A DNA stretch of 64,000 nucleotides from Branchipolynoe longqiensis (lineage: Eukaryota > Annelida > Polychaeta > Phyllodocida > Polynoidae). Below are positions 54,396 to 64,000 of this stretch, one piece after another; the stretch's first letter is position 1, and each line of letters starts with the position of its first letter. Location of the stretch: contig CM059198.1 of NCBI GenBank assembly GCA_030323885.1, positions 7,896,086 to 7,960,085 on the forward strand. Reading direction: 5' to 3'. The translations under genes and the position numbers were made by a program. The notes beneath the pieces were generated by a model that saw only the letters and a program-made list of their open reading frames with translations, did not search any database and was not told the origin of the DNA.

Positions 54396-55130
54396 TCTAT
54401 GGGTTAATCACTTTTAAAAGGTGATTGCCAGATCTTTATAAATGGAAGTGAGCTATAATGAAATGCAAGTTATATATATATAAAATACCATAAAGTACGA
54501 GAGAGTGTAGTATAGGAAATGGTGTGGTGTAGCTGAGTCCTATAGTTTAATTGCCTGCTTATAATAGTGAACTGGTTACAGTAGGTATAACACAGAATAG
54601 AGGATGGACACAAAAGTACCTATTGTCACATGAAAGGCCCAGTGGTGACTGCCAGCTCTCCCAGGCTTTTAACCTCTCCAACACTCCTACAGGCATGTCA
54701 TTGAAGGTACATGATATTGAAGGTACATGATATTATTGAAGGTACCTGATAATATTGAAGGTACATGATGTCAGTGATCCATGGCATATTGTTATTTTAC
54801 TCTTTATGCTCGCCATCTTGAGATTCCAGGACAGCAGAGAAGGGTGCAGCTCAGGTGCACCCCTCATTCCCACATCCCAGCTAACACCAGCTCATGGCAA
54901 CTTGACCTGACACCTCTATCATATCCGATGCATCCATACAAATTCAATCCGGGTCCAATACACATTAAACATTAAATACCAAACATGACTGTCTCCCACC
55001 CTATCAGTCTGGGTTCAGCAATGGGTTACACATTCTTCTATCTATTAACTAAAACAAATGGATACTTTAAATGGAATCTTTTGTATAATGTAACTATGTG
55101 TAGAAAGTCGAAATATTTTGCAATGGTAAT
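54396..55130. other. unassigned, with a small tandem repeat
   Basis: TTGAAGGTACATGATATTG-like units occur four times at about 54698-54772. The rest shows no gene or named repeat. Confidence 0.4.
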
Positions 55131-55235
55131 GGCGGCCTGGTCTCGCAGTGCGACAGCACTGTAAAGTTGCCATGAGTGTGCACTGTCGCAAGACGGTACC
55201 CATCCTGATATGACCTTAGATGTTTGTTGCCAGGA
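55131..55235 (+). mobile_element. SINE A tail half
   Basis: GCGGCCTGGTCTCGCAGTGC through GATATGACCTTAGATG. A separate tRNA-like head in minus orientation follows (55240-55291). Confidence 0.75.
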
Positions 55236-55292
55236 AAACAATCTCTTGCATGCGAGGCCTGCGCTCTATCAATTCGACCACCGCGCCCGGTG

Positions 55293-55372
55293 TTAAATAT
55301 GCAGAACTAAATCTAGATAACTCTCTTGCTTTTGAAAATTTGATGTTTTCATCGGACCATGCAGCTTTAAAA
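55293..55372 (+). mobile_element. MITE 1 right end
   Basis: TCTAGATAACTCTCTTGCTT to TCATCGGACCATGCAGCTTTAA is the right end of MITE 1. Confidence 0.7.
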
Positions 55373-55734
55373 ATCAGTCGGTACGACGCAACTGAGTGGC
55401 CAGTCATATTTAATACACACCCGTCAACACCCAACACCTGCGTCAGTTTGGTCGTGGCGTCGGTGTCACGTCATGACATCACAACGCGTTAAAGATGAGG
55501 CCGGCCCGGGGCGCCGGCTGGCGGACCGGAAGTGATGATTCACCCGTCGTCCGCACGGTGGCGCCACTTAATGCGGTGTGAAATTAAAAGCGCGATTCTA
55601 GAAGATGTGACGTCACTTCACGTGGTGTGGGCTGTTTCATCAACTAGCTACCGATAAGTTAGTGGAGCATGACCAACCCGCCCTCTAGTGGTCATTGGAA
55701 ACACTAGCGTGAGGGGGAGGAGTTTAATTTGGGA
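55373..55734. other. no recognisable feature
   Basis: It includes a GC-rich patch (55495-55570). No gene was recognised. Confidence 0.35.
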
Positions 55735-56700
55735 GAAGACAAGTGTAGTAGCCTGCATTGACCGTCCAGACAAGGAGCGACACAGACAGGTAGGCGTGGT
55801 TGAGGTGATTGCATCATGGAGTCTAGGTTGTGTAATGGTTGTCACACTAGCTGCACTGACCTCCCAGACAAGGAACCACATAGACAGTTGGGCGTGGAGA
55901 GGGGAGACCACCAGGGAGCCTAGGTGGTGTAATGGTTAGTGTAGTCGTTTGCACTGACCTCCCAGACAAGGAACCACATAGACAGGGGGATGACACCAGG
56001 GAGCCTGGGTGGTGTAATGGTTAGTGTAGTCGTCTGCACTGACCTCCCAAACAAGGAGCCACATAGACAGGGGGGTGACATCAGGGAGCCTGGGTGGTGT
56101 AATGGTTAGTGTAGTCGTCTGCACTGACCTCCCAGACAAGGATCCACATAGACAGGACGGAAGGTGACATCATGGAGTCTAGGTGGGGTAATGGTTGTCA
56201 CACTAGCTGCACTGACCTCCCAGACAAGGAGCGACACAGACAGGACGGAAGGTGACATCATGGAGTCTAGGTGGGGTAAAACCAACCCCAACAAACACAA
56301 AACAACACAACAAAAACACACCCCAACAAACACACAACAACAAACACAACAAAACAACACAACCCCCACAAACCACAACAAAAAAACAACAACAATGGTT
56401 TTCACACTAGCTGCACTGACCTCCCAGACAAGGAGCGACACAGACAGGTAGGCGTGAATGAGGTGATTGCATCATGGAGTCTAGGTTGTGTAATGGTTAT
56501 CATACTAGCTGCAGTGACCTCCCAGGCAAGGAGCGTCACATACAGGTAGGTATGGATAAGGTGATTGCATGGAGTCTAGGTTGTGCATTGGTTGTCACAC
56601 TAGCTGCACTGACCTCCCAGACAAGGAGCGACACAGACAGGTAGGCGTGTATAGGGTGATTGCATCAGGGAGTCTAGGTAGTGTAATGGTTATCATACTA
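55735..56700 (+). repeat. tandem array of SINE B head units
   Basis: Eleven or so units of about 80-105 bp each contain CACTGACCTCCCAGACAAGG and CCTAGGTGGTGTAATGGTTA-like sequence, the promoter box A region of SINE B. Units begin near 55752, 55855, 55957, 56037, 56118, 56209, 56415, 56510 and 56605. Most lack the box B and body. An AC-rich insert (about 56278-56395) interrupts the array. Confidence 0.85.
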
Positions 56701-56865
56701 GCCCTAGGATAGCAAGGAGTGTGGGTCTGAATCCTGTTCTAGGCCCACTATTTCCCATCGTTATCACCCCCAATACACTGGTGTCTTTGACCTGGATCCC
56801 ATACAACTTACAAGCTATGCGTTGTATGTTTGTTGAATCTAACCTGTCTCTGTACACTATGAACC
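56701..56865 (+). mobile_element. SINE B body
   Basis: TGGGTCTGAATCCTGTTCTA, CTATTTCCCATCGTTATCAC and TGTATGTTTGTTGAATCTAA give the SINE B body after the last head of the array. Confidence 0.75.
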
Positions 56866-57212
56866 ACACGGGATGGCCGGATGATTTGAGCGTCAGTCTC
56901 CCGTTTTGGGAGATCGGGGGATCCGAACCCATCGGTTCGTGGGTTCGAACCCTGGTCGAGTCAAACCAATGACTTAGAAATTGATACGTGTCGCTTCCTA
57001 GCCTGGCACTTGGCATTATTAGGATAGGGCAAGGACTGGTTAGTTCAGTGTTAGGATAATGTGACTGAGTGGGACATCGGGTCATGGTGCCGGTGGCCTG
57101 GTCTCTCAGTGGGGAAGCACCATAAAGTCGCCAAGAGGGTGCGCTGTCACAAGTCGGTACCCGTCCTGACTTGATCTTAGATGTTGCCAGGATGTAAAAC
57201 TCCAGCAAACAA
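56866..57212 (+). mobile_element. SINE A, full length
   Basis: Head ACGGGATGGCCGGATGATTT, an internal GATCCGAACCCATCGG block and box B GGGTTCGAACCC, then the full body and a CTCCAGCAAACAAAC tail. One of the best-preserved copies on the plus strand. Confidence 0.9.
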
Positions 57213-57234
57213 ACTGTATATTATGTAAGAAGAT

Positions 57235-57416
57235 TTACAGTTCCAGGGAGATGAATGTATTGGTCTGCACTGACCTCTCAGGCAAGGAGCCACATATACA
57301 GATGCAGATGTATAAGGTGATTGCATCAGGGAGTCTAGGTAGTCTAATGGATAGCACGCTAGCCCCAGAATGGGAAGAAGTCTCGGTTTGAAACCTGCTC
57401 CAGGTGCAACATACTG
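57235..57416 (+). mobile_element. SINE B, head and start of body
   Basis: ACTGACCTCTCAGGCAAGGA, head GAGTCTAGGTAGTCTAATGG and CTCCAGGTGCAACATACTG. It is cut by a SINE A head. Confidence 0.75.
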
Positions 57417-57587
57417 TACGCGGTGGCCGAATCGGTAGACCGCAGGCTTCTCGTCCGGTAGATCGGTAGTTCGATCCCTGGTCGATTCAAACCAATGACT
57501 TTTTACAAAATTGTTAAAACCATTCCACTACCTAGGCTCCCTAATGTCTCCACAATACCCACACCCAGCTGTCTATGTGGCTTCAGT
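57417..57587 (+). mobile_element. SINE A head joined to inverted SINE B
   Basis: The head (GCGGTGGCCGAATCGGTAGA, box B AGTTCGATCCC) stops at CAAACCAATGACTTTTTAC. A SINE B head in minus orientation (ACCATTCCACTACCTAGGCT) follows from 57513. Confidence 0.75.
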
Positions 57588-57752
57588 AGTAAGAGGTTGT
57601 ATGAAATTAACTTGATATTCCCTTATATGTGCCAACAAATGCTTAATAACTGCATCAGTATCTAAGTTCGATATGTAGAATCAAATCCAGGTCAGTATTT
57701 TGGTTTTGAAAATTTGACACTTTCATCAGTCTATGCATCTTTAACACTTTAC
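57588..57752 (+). mobile_element. MITE 1, right half
   Basis: AGTAAGAGGTTGTATGAAAT, CAGTATCTAAGTTCGATATG and the end CAGTCTATGCATCTTTAA match the family. Confidence 0.7.
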
Positions 57753-58140
57753 CCATAATACCCAACACACAAGCACGGTACCAACACATTGTCTCCCTGG
57801 AACTGTACATCTTCTAAGTGCCTTTGACCATAAATTGTTTAATGCTTACAGACATACATACAGGCAGACTCCTTGCCTGAGAGGTAATTTACTGGCAGAC
57901 TTAATCCACTTCCGGTGAGCGCGCCGGCTGATCGCGTCGTAAGCCGGTGAGATTGTGGACATTAATCTTGAAGACTAATTACCCGATGACTCAGAGTACT
58001 TAATTAGACAAACCTAGCAGATGCGCTCGACCCAGAATTGCTATTTAAATATTGGGACCGGCCAGGATTTGAGGGACTTAGGGAGTTATGCACCGCTTAG
58101 TGGTGAAGGTTAAGGTTGAAATATCACCATTTATATTATA
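57753..58140. other. mostly unassigned
   Basis: A short SINE B piece (CTCCTTGCCTGAGAGG near 57870) is present. The remainder shows no feature. Confidence 0.35.
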
Positions 58141-58386
58141 TATATGAAGAGTTCAGGCACAAAACCCAGTAAACACCACTCCAAAAATGGCGATAAACAT
58201 TGGAATCAAACCTACAAAAAGTTAATTTCATTATATTTCCACTTGTTTGTTCATTGCTCCATAACCATATGATCATATGAAAAGTGGAATTAGTGAGAAT
58301 TAACATTATTTTCAGGGGAAAATATTTTATTTAAACCATATTTTTGGATCGGCGTTTACATGGTTTTGCGCCTGAACTCTTCATAT
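58141..58386. mobile_element. MITE I, about 245 bp
   Basis: The left end ATATGAAGAGTTCAGGCACA and inverted right end CATATGAAGAGTTCAGGCGC form arms of about 50 bp with a few differences. No coding frame. Confidence 0.78.
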
Positions 58387-58504
58387 GTTGTATAAGCCAG
58401 TATATGAGTATAATAAGGCCGGAAGCTTCCATCTGCTTCTCAGTCCCATTCTACTCACGCTCAGCTCCGTTGGGGGGCGCCACCCGTGTGTGCAATCCAG
58501 TGGT

Positions 58505-58679
58505 GCATTGTTCATGTACCTATGTCTTTGTTCATTGCTTCATAAGCATTTCATCATGAATACACAAAGTGGAATTAGTGAGAATTGAAATTACCCTCAG
58601 TGAAAAATCTGTTGTTTTAATTACATTTTTGGATTGGCATTTACTGGGGTTTGCCCTTGAATGCTTCATATATAAATAT
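58505..58679. mobile_element. MITE I, second copy running into the gap
   Basis: GTTCATTGCTTCATAAGCAT, AAAGTGGAATTAGTGAGAAT and ATTTTTGGATTGGCATTTAC match the right half of the copy before. Its end (GCTTCATAT) is just before the gap. Confidence 0.7.
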
Positions 58680-59179
58680 NNNNNNNNNNNNNNNNNNNNN
58701 NNNNNNNNNNNNNNNNNNNNNNNNNNNNNNNNNNNNNNNNNNNNNNNNNNNNNNNNNNNNNNNNNNNNNNNNNNNNNNNNNNNNNNNNNNNNNNNNNNNN
58801 NNNNNNNNNNNNNNNNNNNNNNNNNNNNNNNNNNNNNNNNNNNNNNNNNNNNNNNNNNNNNNNNNNNNNNNNNNNNNNNNNNNNNNNNNNNNNNNNNNNN
58901 NNNNNNNNNNNNNNNNNNNNNNNNNNNNNNNNNNNNNNNNNNNNNNNNNNNNNNNNNNNNNNNNNNNNNNNNNNNNNNNNNNNNNNNNNNNNNNNNNNNN
59001 NNNNNNNNNNNNNNNNNNNNNNNNNNNNNNNNNNNNNNNNNNNNNNNNNNNNNNNNNNNNNNNNNNNNNNNNNNNNNNNNNNNNNNNNNNNNNNNNNNNN
59101 NNNNNNNNNNNNNNNNNNNNNNNNNNNNNNNNNNNNNNNNNNNNNNNNNNNNNNNNNNNNNNNNNNNNNNNNNNNNNNN
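58680..59179. other. assembly gap (500 N)
   Basis: Exactly 500 N, so probably a fixed-length scaffold gap whose true size is unknown. Long frames reported across N are meaningless. Confidence 1.
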
Positions 59180-59655
59180 CCTCCTGTGACCCCTTCCTCC
59201 ACCCCCCACCCCTTCACACTCCCCCTCCCCCCACCCATCACTATGCAATCCAAGTCCTTATCCTTTTACCATACCTTCCCACTCCTCTTCCACACTCACC
59301 GTGACCAACCGACCAACCAGTAAGATAATTACAACTTAATTAACATTTTCAAACATACCAGATTCTACGCCATTCCACCAATATTGACAGTGAACATACA
59401 TGTTACTAGCACAGGAGTAGGGAGAGTTAATCACCATACAAAGGGTCTATCTGCGATGGTTGTGTGATGTGTTTGAATAGGAATGACTCGATGAAGCCAT
59501 GACGGCAGCGTTTAATCAGACGACTCAGCCGGAGTGATTATGTCCCATGTAATCTGATTGGTCATGGTCGTTGGTCATGGGAACAATGCCTTGGGAAAAG
59601 ATCCCTAATCCTGCTTTTCATAAAGAGTGGTCAGAACATGACCCAACTGGCTTTG
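59180..59655. other. unassigned; starts with sequence repeated at 60226
   Basis: The first about 40 bases (CTCCTGTGACCCCTTCCTCC, then CACCCC) recur at 60226-60262. The rest has no recognised feature. Confidence 0.45.
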
Positions 59656-59935
59656 AAGCTGTTACGCTGTGGCGCTCTGGCACTGTGGTGCGGTACCGAT
59701 GTGACGCGGTGGCGCTCTGCTGCGATGGGGCGATAGCGCTGTGGTACTGTGGCGCGATGGCACTGTGGCGTGGTGGCGCCATGACGCTGTGGTGCCGTGA
59801 CGCGGTGGTGTTGGGGTGCGATATCGCTGTGGCGCGATGGCGCTGTGGCATGGTGGTGTGGTGGGATGGTGGGGTGGTGGTGCGATGGCGCGATGGTGTT
59901 GTGGCACAATGGCGCTTTGGTGTGGTGGTACCGTC
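59656..59935 (+). repeat. GC-rich minisatellite (GTGGCGCGATGGCGCT-like)
   Basis: Short words GTGGCGC, GATGGCGC and GTGGTG alternate for about 280 bp. A similar but CATGGTGG-rich array lies on the other side of the LINE (63765-64000). Frames through it are artefacts. Confidence 0.85.
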
Positions 59936-60240
59936 TGCCTCCTCTCTTCTCTCTCCAACCTCCTCCCTCCTGCCTCCTCTCTTCTCTCTCCTACCTCCTG
60001 CCTCCTGCCTCCTGCCTCCTGCCGCCTGCCTCCTGCCTCCTGCCTCCTGCCGCCTGCCTCCTGCCTCCTGCCTCCTGCCTCCTGCCTCCTGCCTCCTGCC
60101 TCCTGCCTCCTGCCTCCTGCCTCCTGCCTCCTCTCTTCTCTCTCCTGCCTCCTGCCTCCTGCCTCCTTCCTCCTCCATTCTCCCTCCTCCCTCCTCAAAC
60201 CTCCCTCCTCACACCTCCATTCTCCCTCCTGTGACCCCTT
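59936..60240 (+). repeat. heptamer array (TGCCTCC)n
   Basis: The core (about 60000-60130) is uninterrupted CCTCCTG repeats. The edges have CTCTCTTC and CCTCCC variants. Pyrimidine strand on plus; the other strand carries GG doublets every few bases. Confidence 0.95.
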
Positions 60241-60275
60241 CCTCCACCCCCCACCCCTCCCCCCATACCCAGGAG

Positions 60276-63200
60276 GTATGCAGGTATAGCAATACCTCAG
60301 GGAGTTTGACGCCCCTGCCTTGCAGAGTTGTAAACCACTGCCTTGTGGTACAGGTCCTTGACAGAACCGAAGGCTAAGGGAGCAAACCCTAAACAGAAAA
60401 CCATGTCACTGTGGCAGCATTAAGGGCGGTTGATGTATGGAACTCCCAACATCTCCCGACCAGCCACTGCAGGGACAAATAGTTTTGCGCCTGTCTTGAC
60501 ATGTTCTTGCCGGTGTGAAACCTCTATTTGCTCCCCGAGAGAGTGCCGCTGGTAACTTGCAAAAGCCAGCAGCACTTCAACACTTTTGCAGGCAGCTTTC
60601 ATGAAATGTACAACCGCACAAAACACCATACCGGCTCGGTCGTCGCCCGGGTTATCAAGGACCGCGCTGCTCGAGCTCATCTTCCGTCGACAGCGGAAAA
60701 TCAGCTAGGAGGAACACAACGCAACACAACACAACTACTGACAATTGCCCAATGGAACGTCAGGACTCTTCTCGACCGAGAAGCAGCTGACCGACCAGAA
60801 AGACGTACGGCACTAGTAGCAATGGAACTGGCAAAATACAACATCGACATTGCCGCCCTATGCGAAACAAGGTTCTCAGAGTCTGGTAGTCTCAATGACC
60901 TGGAATACTCTTTCTTCTGGAGTGGCAAACCCGAAGGAGAGAGAAGGGAGGCAGGAGTGGGCTTTGCTATCAAAAAGGACATCGTCACAAAGCTGACAGA
61001 AATGCCACGGCCAGTAAGTGACAGAATCATGACGATGAGACTACCTTTGAGCAAGGACAACTTTGCTACAATTATCAGTGTGTACGCTCCAACAATGACA
61101 AACCCAGATGATAACAAGGAGGCCTTCTACAACCAGCTGGCAAGTACGCTCAGTGACATCCCTCACACGGATAAGCTACTGCTGATAGGAGACTTCAATG
61201 CAAGGATAGGAAGAGACAATGACAAGTGGCCCTTGGTCATGGGCAAACATGGAATCGGGAAATGCAACTCCAATGGTGAGCTCCTACTGGCTTTGTGCTC
61301 TGAGTTCGAACTGATAGTAACAAACACCATGTTCAAGCAGAAGGATGAACGCAAGACCACTTGGATGCATCCTCGTTCCAGGCACTGGCATATGATCGAC
61401 TTCATCATCACAAGGTGCCGGGATAAGATGGACATCCACAGTACTCGAGCCATGCGTGGAGCTAACTGCTGGACCGATCACCAGATGCTAAGGTCAAAAG
61501 TGGCATTCAGAATACGAGAAAAACACAACAGGCAAGGGACAAATAAACCGACAAAGCTCAACACAGCAAAATTAAGTACCATCAGTCACAGGGAGAGCTT
61601 GGAGCGGGAGATGGACAGCACTCTTGCACAATGGAGGAGAAGGAAAGCCCAACACCAGACGAGGAATGGGCAGCGTTGCAGCAGGTTGTATAACACAGCT
61701 AAAACTTACCTCGGCAAGCCAGACAGAAAACATCAGGACTGGTTCGACCCCAACAATCAGGAGCTACAGAATCTTATGAGCAGAAGAGACCAAGCCCACC
61801 AGAGAGTGTTGCAGACCAGGAACACTAGATCCACCACTGCAGCATACAAAGATGCCTGCAGATTGCTACAAAAATGCACCCGTGCATTGAAGTCAGACTG
61901 GTGGGAAATGAAGGCAGAGGAGCTGCAGAGAGCTGCAGACAGAAACAACATGAAGGGCTTCTACAGCGGACTGAAGGAAGTGTGGGGACCCGTGAAGAAG
62001 GGAGCTGTTCACCTGAAATCAACAGATGGAACGGAGACCTTTTCCGACAGCAAGAGAGTTGTGGCAAGATGGAGCGAACACTTCCAGAAGCTACTCAACG
62101 TCCCTGGTGACATAGATCACGAAGCTCTGAACAACATCCAGCAGCGCATTACCAAAACATGCCTCGATGAGATTCCAACCATGGATGAGATGGCTAGAGC
62201 AATCGCCAGCCTGAAAGATGGCAAAGCACCTGGGGGTGATGGAATTCCTGCCGAGGTATGGAAGCATGGAGGAGACAATCTGCTCAAAAGACTGCACCAA
62301 CTAATCACCAATGCCTGGGAGGAGGGTTCTGTACCCCAAGCATGGAAGGATGCCAGCATTGTAACCATCTACAAGAAAGGTGATCGAACAGACTGTGGGA
62401 ACTATAGAGGAATCTCTCTTCTTTCCATAGCAGGGAAGATCTTCGCCAGGATCCTACTCAACAGACTATCTATTCACATAACACCTGGTGTAGTTCCAGA
62501 GTCACAGTGTGGCTTCAGAGGTAACCGGAGCACTGTGGATATGATATTTTGTCTCCGACAGCTACAAGAAAAGTGCATTGAGCAGGACCGACCACTGTAC
62601 ATGGTATTTGTCGATTTCACTAAGGCATTTGATACAGTCGGGAGGACCGGGCTATGGCAGCTACTGAGGAAGTACGGATGCCCAGAGAAGTTCACAACTA
62701 TGATCGAGGCTCTACATACAGGAATGATGGCGAACGTTAGTGCTGGAGGGGAAGTCTCGGAATCGTTCGGGGTTACCAATGGGGTCAAGCAAGGTTGTGT
62801 ACTGGCCCCCACGCTCTTCTCCATCTTCCTATCAGCAATGCTAGACGAGGCTTTCCGAGACATGGGGGATGGCATCTATATACAGTCCAGACAGAGCGCT
62901 GACCTATTCAATGTTGCACACTTCAGAGCGAAGACCAAGACTACTCAGATACTGGTGAGAGAGCTACTATTCGCAGATGACAGTGCACTGGTTGCTCACT
63001 TCTGCATCAAAGAAGTTTGGCCTGAAAATTAACATCAAGAAGACGGAGGTGCTGTACCAACCCAACTCTACAAGAACCCGAGAGGAGGAGATCATGGTTG
63101 ACGGAAACAAGCTGAACTCTGTTCCGGAATTCACCTATCTCGGATGCACAATATCACAGTGATGGACGCATTGATGCTGAGATACAGAGGAGGATGGCCA

Positions 63201-63752
63201 AGGCTAGCGCATCTTTCGGCCGACTACGCCAGAGACTCTGGAACAACCACCATGTGTCCATTCGGGTCAAAGGTAAGATCTACCGCGCAATCGTGCTATC
63301 CACCCTACTATACGGAGCCGAGGCCTGGACAGTGTACAGACAGCAGGTGAAAAAGCTGCATGCCTTCATGATGCGACATCTGCGTTCAATCATGAGGCTA
63401 ACCTGGAAGGACAAAGTGACGAATAAGGAAATACTCGAACGGATGGGGCTGCCCTCTATGGAAGATCTTCTGATCAAAAAGAATCTCCGGTGGACTGGAC
63501 ACCTCATGAGGATGTCATCAGACAGGCTACCAAAGCAGATCCTCTATTCTCAACTGTCTTTTGGCTACAGAAAGAGAGGGCGCCCCCGTCTCCGGTTCAA
63601 AGATACCATCAAGAGAAACCTGAAGCTGAGAGACATTAAGACCGACTCATGGACACAACTCTCACAGCAGAGAGCTAAATGGAGAGCGGCAGTCAAGTAA
63701 TGAAAGCAGTCTTTGTCGCATCGCGACCGACAGCATGATGATGATGATGATG
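60276..63752 (+). mobile_element. RTE-like LINE, near full length (about 3.48 kb)
   Basis: The 5' end GTATGCAGGTATAGCAATAC is shared with the short copies at 23293 and 32215, so the 5' border is real. A 330-bp leader precedes the coding region. The 3' end is a very short untranslated sequence after the stop followed by a (GAT)n tail. A short 3' end with a trinucleotide tail is typical of the RTE clade. The clade call is from memory and CR1-type relatives cannot be excluded. I did not find target duplications, perhaps because the flanks are minisatellites. Confidence 0.85.
60606..63700 (+). pseudogene. LINE endonuclease-reverse transcriptase with two lesions
   Basis: The frame from the ATG at 60606 runs to 63032 (808 codons); it also stays open upstream to 60528 without another ATG. 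An apurinic-type endonuclease fills about residues 47-300: QWNVRTL (Asn near 51), CETRF, GDFN (Asp near 196), MIDFI and TDH (His near 292). The reverse transcriptase follows, with ASIVTIYKKGD, NYRGISLLS, SQCGFR, VDFTKAFDT (Asp near 670), VKQGCVLAPTLF and LLFADDSALV (Asp pair near 791-792). Just after this an apparent short deletion at about 63000 removes part of the palm and shifts the frame. The continuation FGLKINIKKTEVL, FTYLGCTISQ is read from another frame. A second shift near 63163 moves to DGRIDAEIQRRMAK, then LYGAEAWT, RWTGHLMR and GRPRLRFKD, ending at 63700. All catalytic residues seem present, so inactivation looks recent. Confidence 0.88.
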
Positions 63753-63764
63753 ACCATGATGATG

Positions 63765-64000
63765 TGGCATCCTGGTGTGGTTGCATGGTGGTGTGGTGGT
63801 GTGTTGTCGTGGTGGCATGGTGGCGTGGTGGCATGGTGGTGTGGTGGTGTGGTGGTGTAGTGTCATTGTGGCATGGTGGAGTGGTGGCATGGTGACATGG
63901 TGACATGGTGGCATGGTGGCATGGTGGCATGCTGGCATGGTGGTGTGGTGGCGTGGTGGCGTGGTGGTGTAGTGGTGCGGTGGTGTGGCGGTGTGGTGGC
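63765..64000 (+). repeat. GTGG-rich minisatellite, runs off the window
   Basis: Words GTGGTGTGGTGGCATG repeat to the window end. Frames on both strands (HHATMPPCH-like on minus) come from the repeat. Confidence 0.9.

Noticed and set aside
56866..56960. Functional tRNA genes at SINE heads
   Set aside because: Box A and B are present, but each is followed by a SINE body and the cloverleaf pairing looks degraded.
58532..59304. Long frames across 58680-59179
   Set aside because: They consist of N from the assembly gap.
59571..60377. 268-codon plus-strand frame and overlapping minus-strand frames
   Set aside because: Run through GC-rich and heptamer minisatellites, ending in the LINE leader.
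60701..62875. Minus-strand frames across the LINE
   Set aside because: Antisense shadows of the endonuclease-reverse transcriptase frame.

Overview
This is a repeat-dominated stretch of an animal genome, most likely a marine mollusc. It is eukaryotic: it carries an intron-type splice acceptor in front of a coding exon, tRNA-headed SINEs, LINEs, LTR elements, MITE-like inverted-repeat elements, long satellite arrays and a 500-N scaffold gap. The mollusc assignment is inference. It rests on SINE bodies that I recall as very common in gastropod and bivalve genomes: 'SINE D' at 9156, 31413 and 36128, and the abundant 'SINE A'. No alignment was run. Family letters (SINE A-D, MITE 1, E, F, H, I, repeat G) are local names used only in this answer.

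Only one host protein-coding piece is recognisable, a 3'-terminal exon at 26511-27169 (+). It encodes about 218 residues that match the C-terminal domain of the phytanoyl-CoA hydroxylase-interacting protein family (PHYHIP/PHYHIPL). Its upstream exons are not visible here, so the sequence before it is probably intron, and much of the window may be intronic or intergenic.

Layout. 1-3312: Ty3/gypsy retrotransposon on the minus strand, with one gag-pol frame open to the window edge, a primer binding site and a 342-bp LTR. 3.3-9.5 kb: MITEs, SINEs, a 105-bp tandem array and a solo LTR. 9.5-12.4 kb: two GT-rich arrays around a SINE. 12.4-26.4 kb: nested MITEs and SINEs, two 15-bp minisatellite arrays and a LINE-derived short element. 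26.5-27.2 kb: the PHYHIP-like exon. 28.1-30.2 kb: a decayed LINE on the minus strand. 30.5-43.7 kb: SINEs, MITEs, LTR-like insertions and a 20-bp-type minisatellite. 43.9-45.2 kb: a hexamer-based array. 45.7-46.3 kb: the end of a CR1-like LINE with an RTE-type tail inserted. 47.06-50.54 kb: a homogeneous 55-bp satellite of about 63 copies. 50.5-58.7 kb: SINEs, including a tandem array of SINE B heads. 58680-59179: gap. 59.2-64 kb: GC-rich minisatellites around a nearly full-length RTE-like LINE with two lesions.

The elements interact. The RTE-like LINE at 60276-63752 appears to have supplied the ends of short deleted elements at 23293-23771 and 32215-32628 and of a truncated copy at 45999-46117, each with a clear target-site duplication. 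MITE 1 and SINE A copies are repeatedly interrupted by other elements. Several tandem arrays begin at or inside a SINE or MITE. I see no gene cluster, CRISPR array, operon or rRNA in the window.
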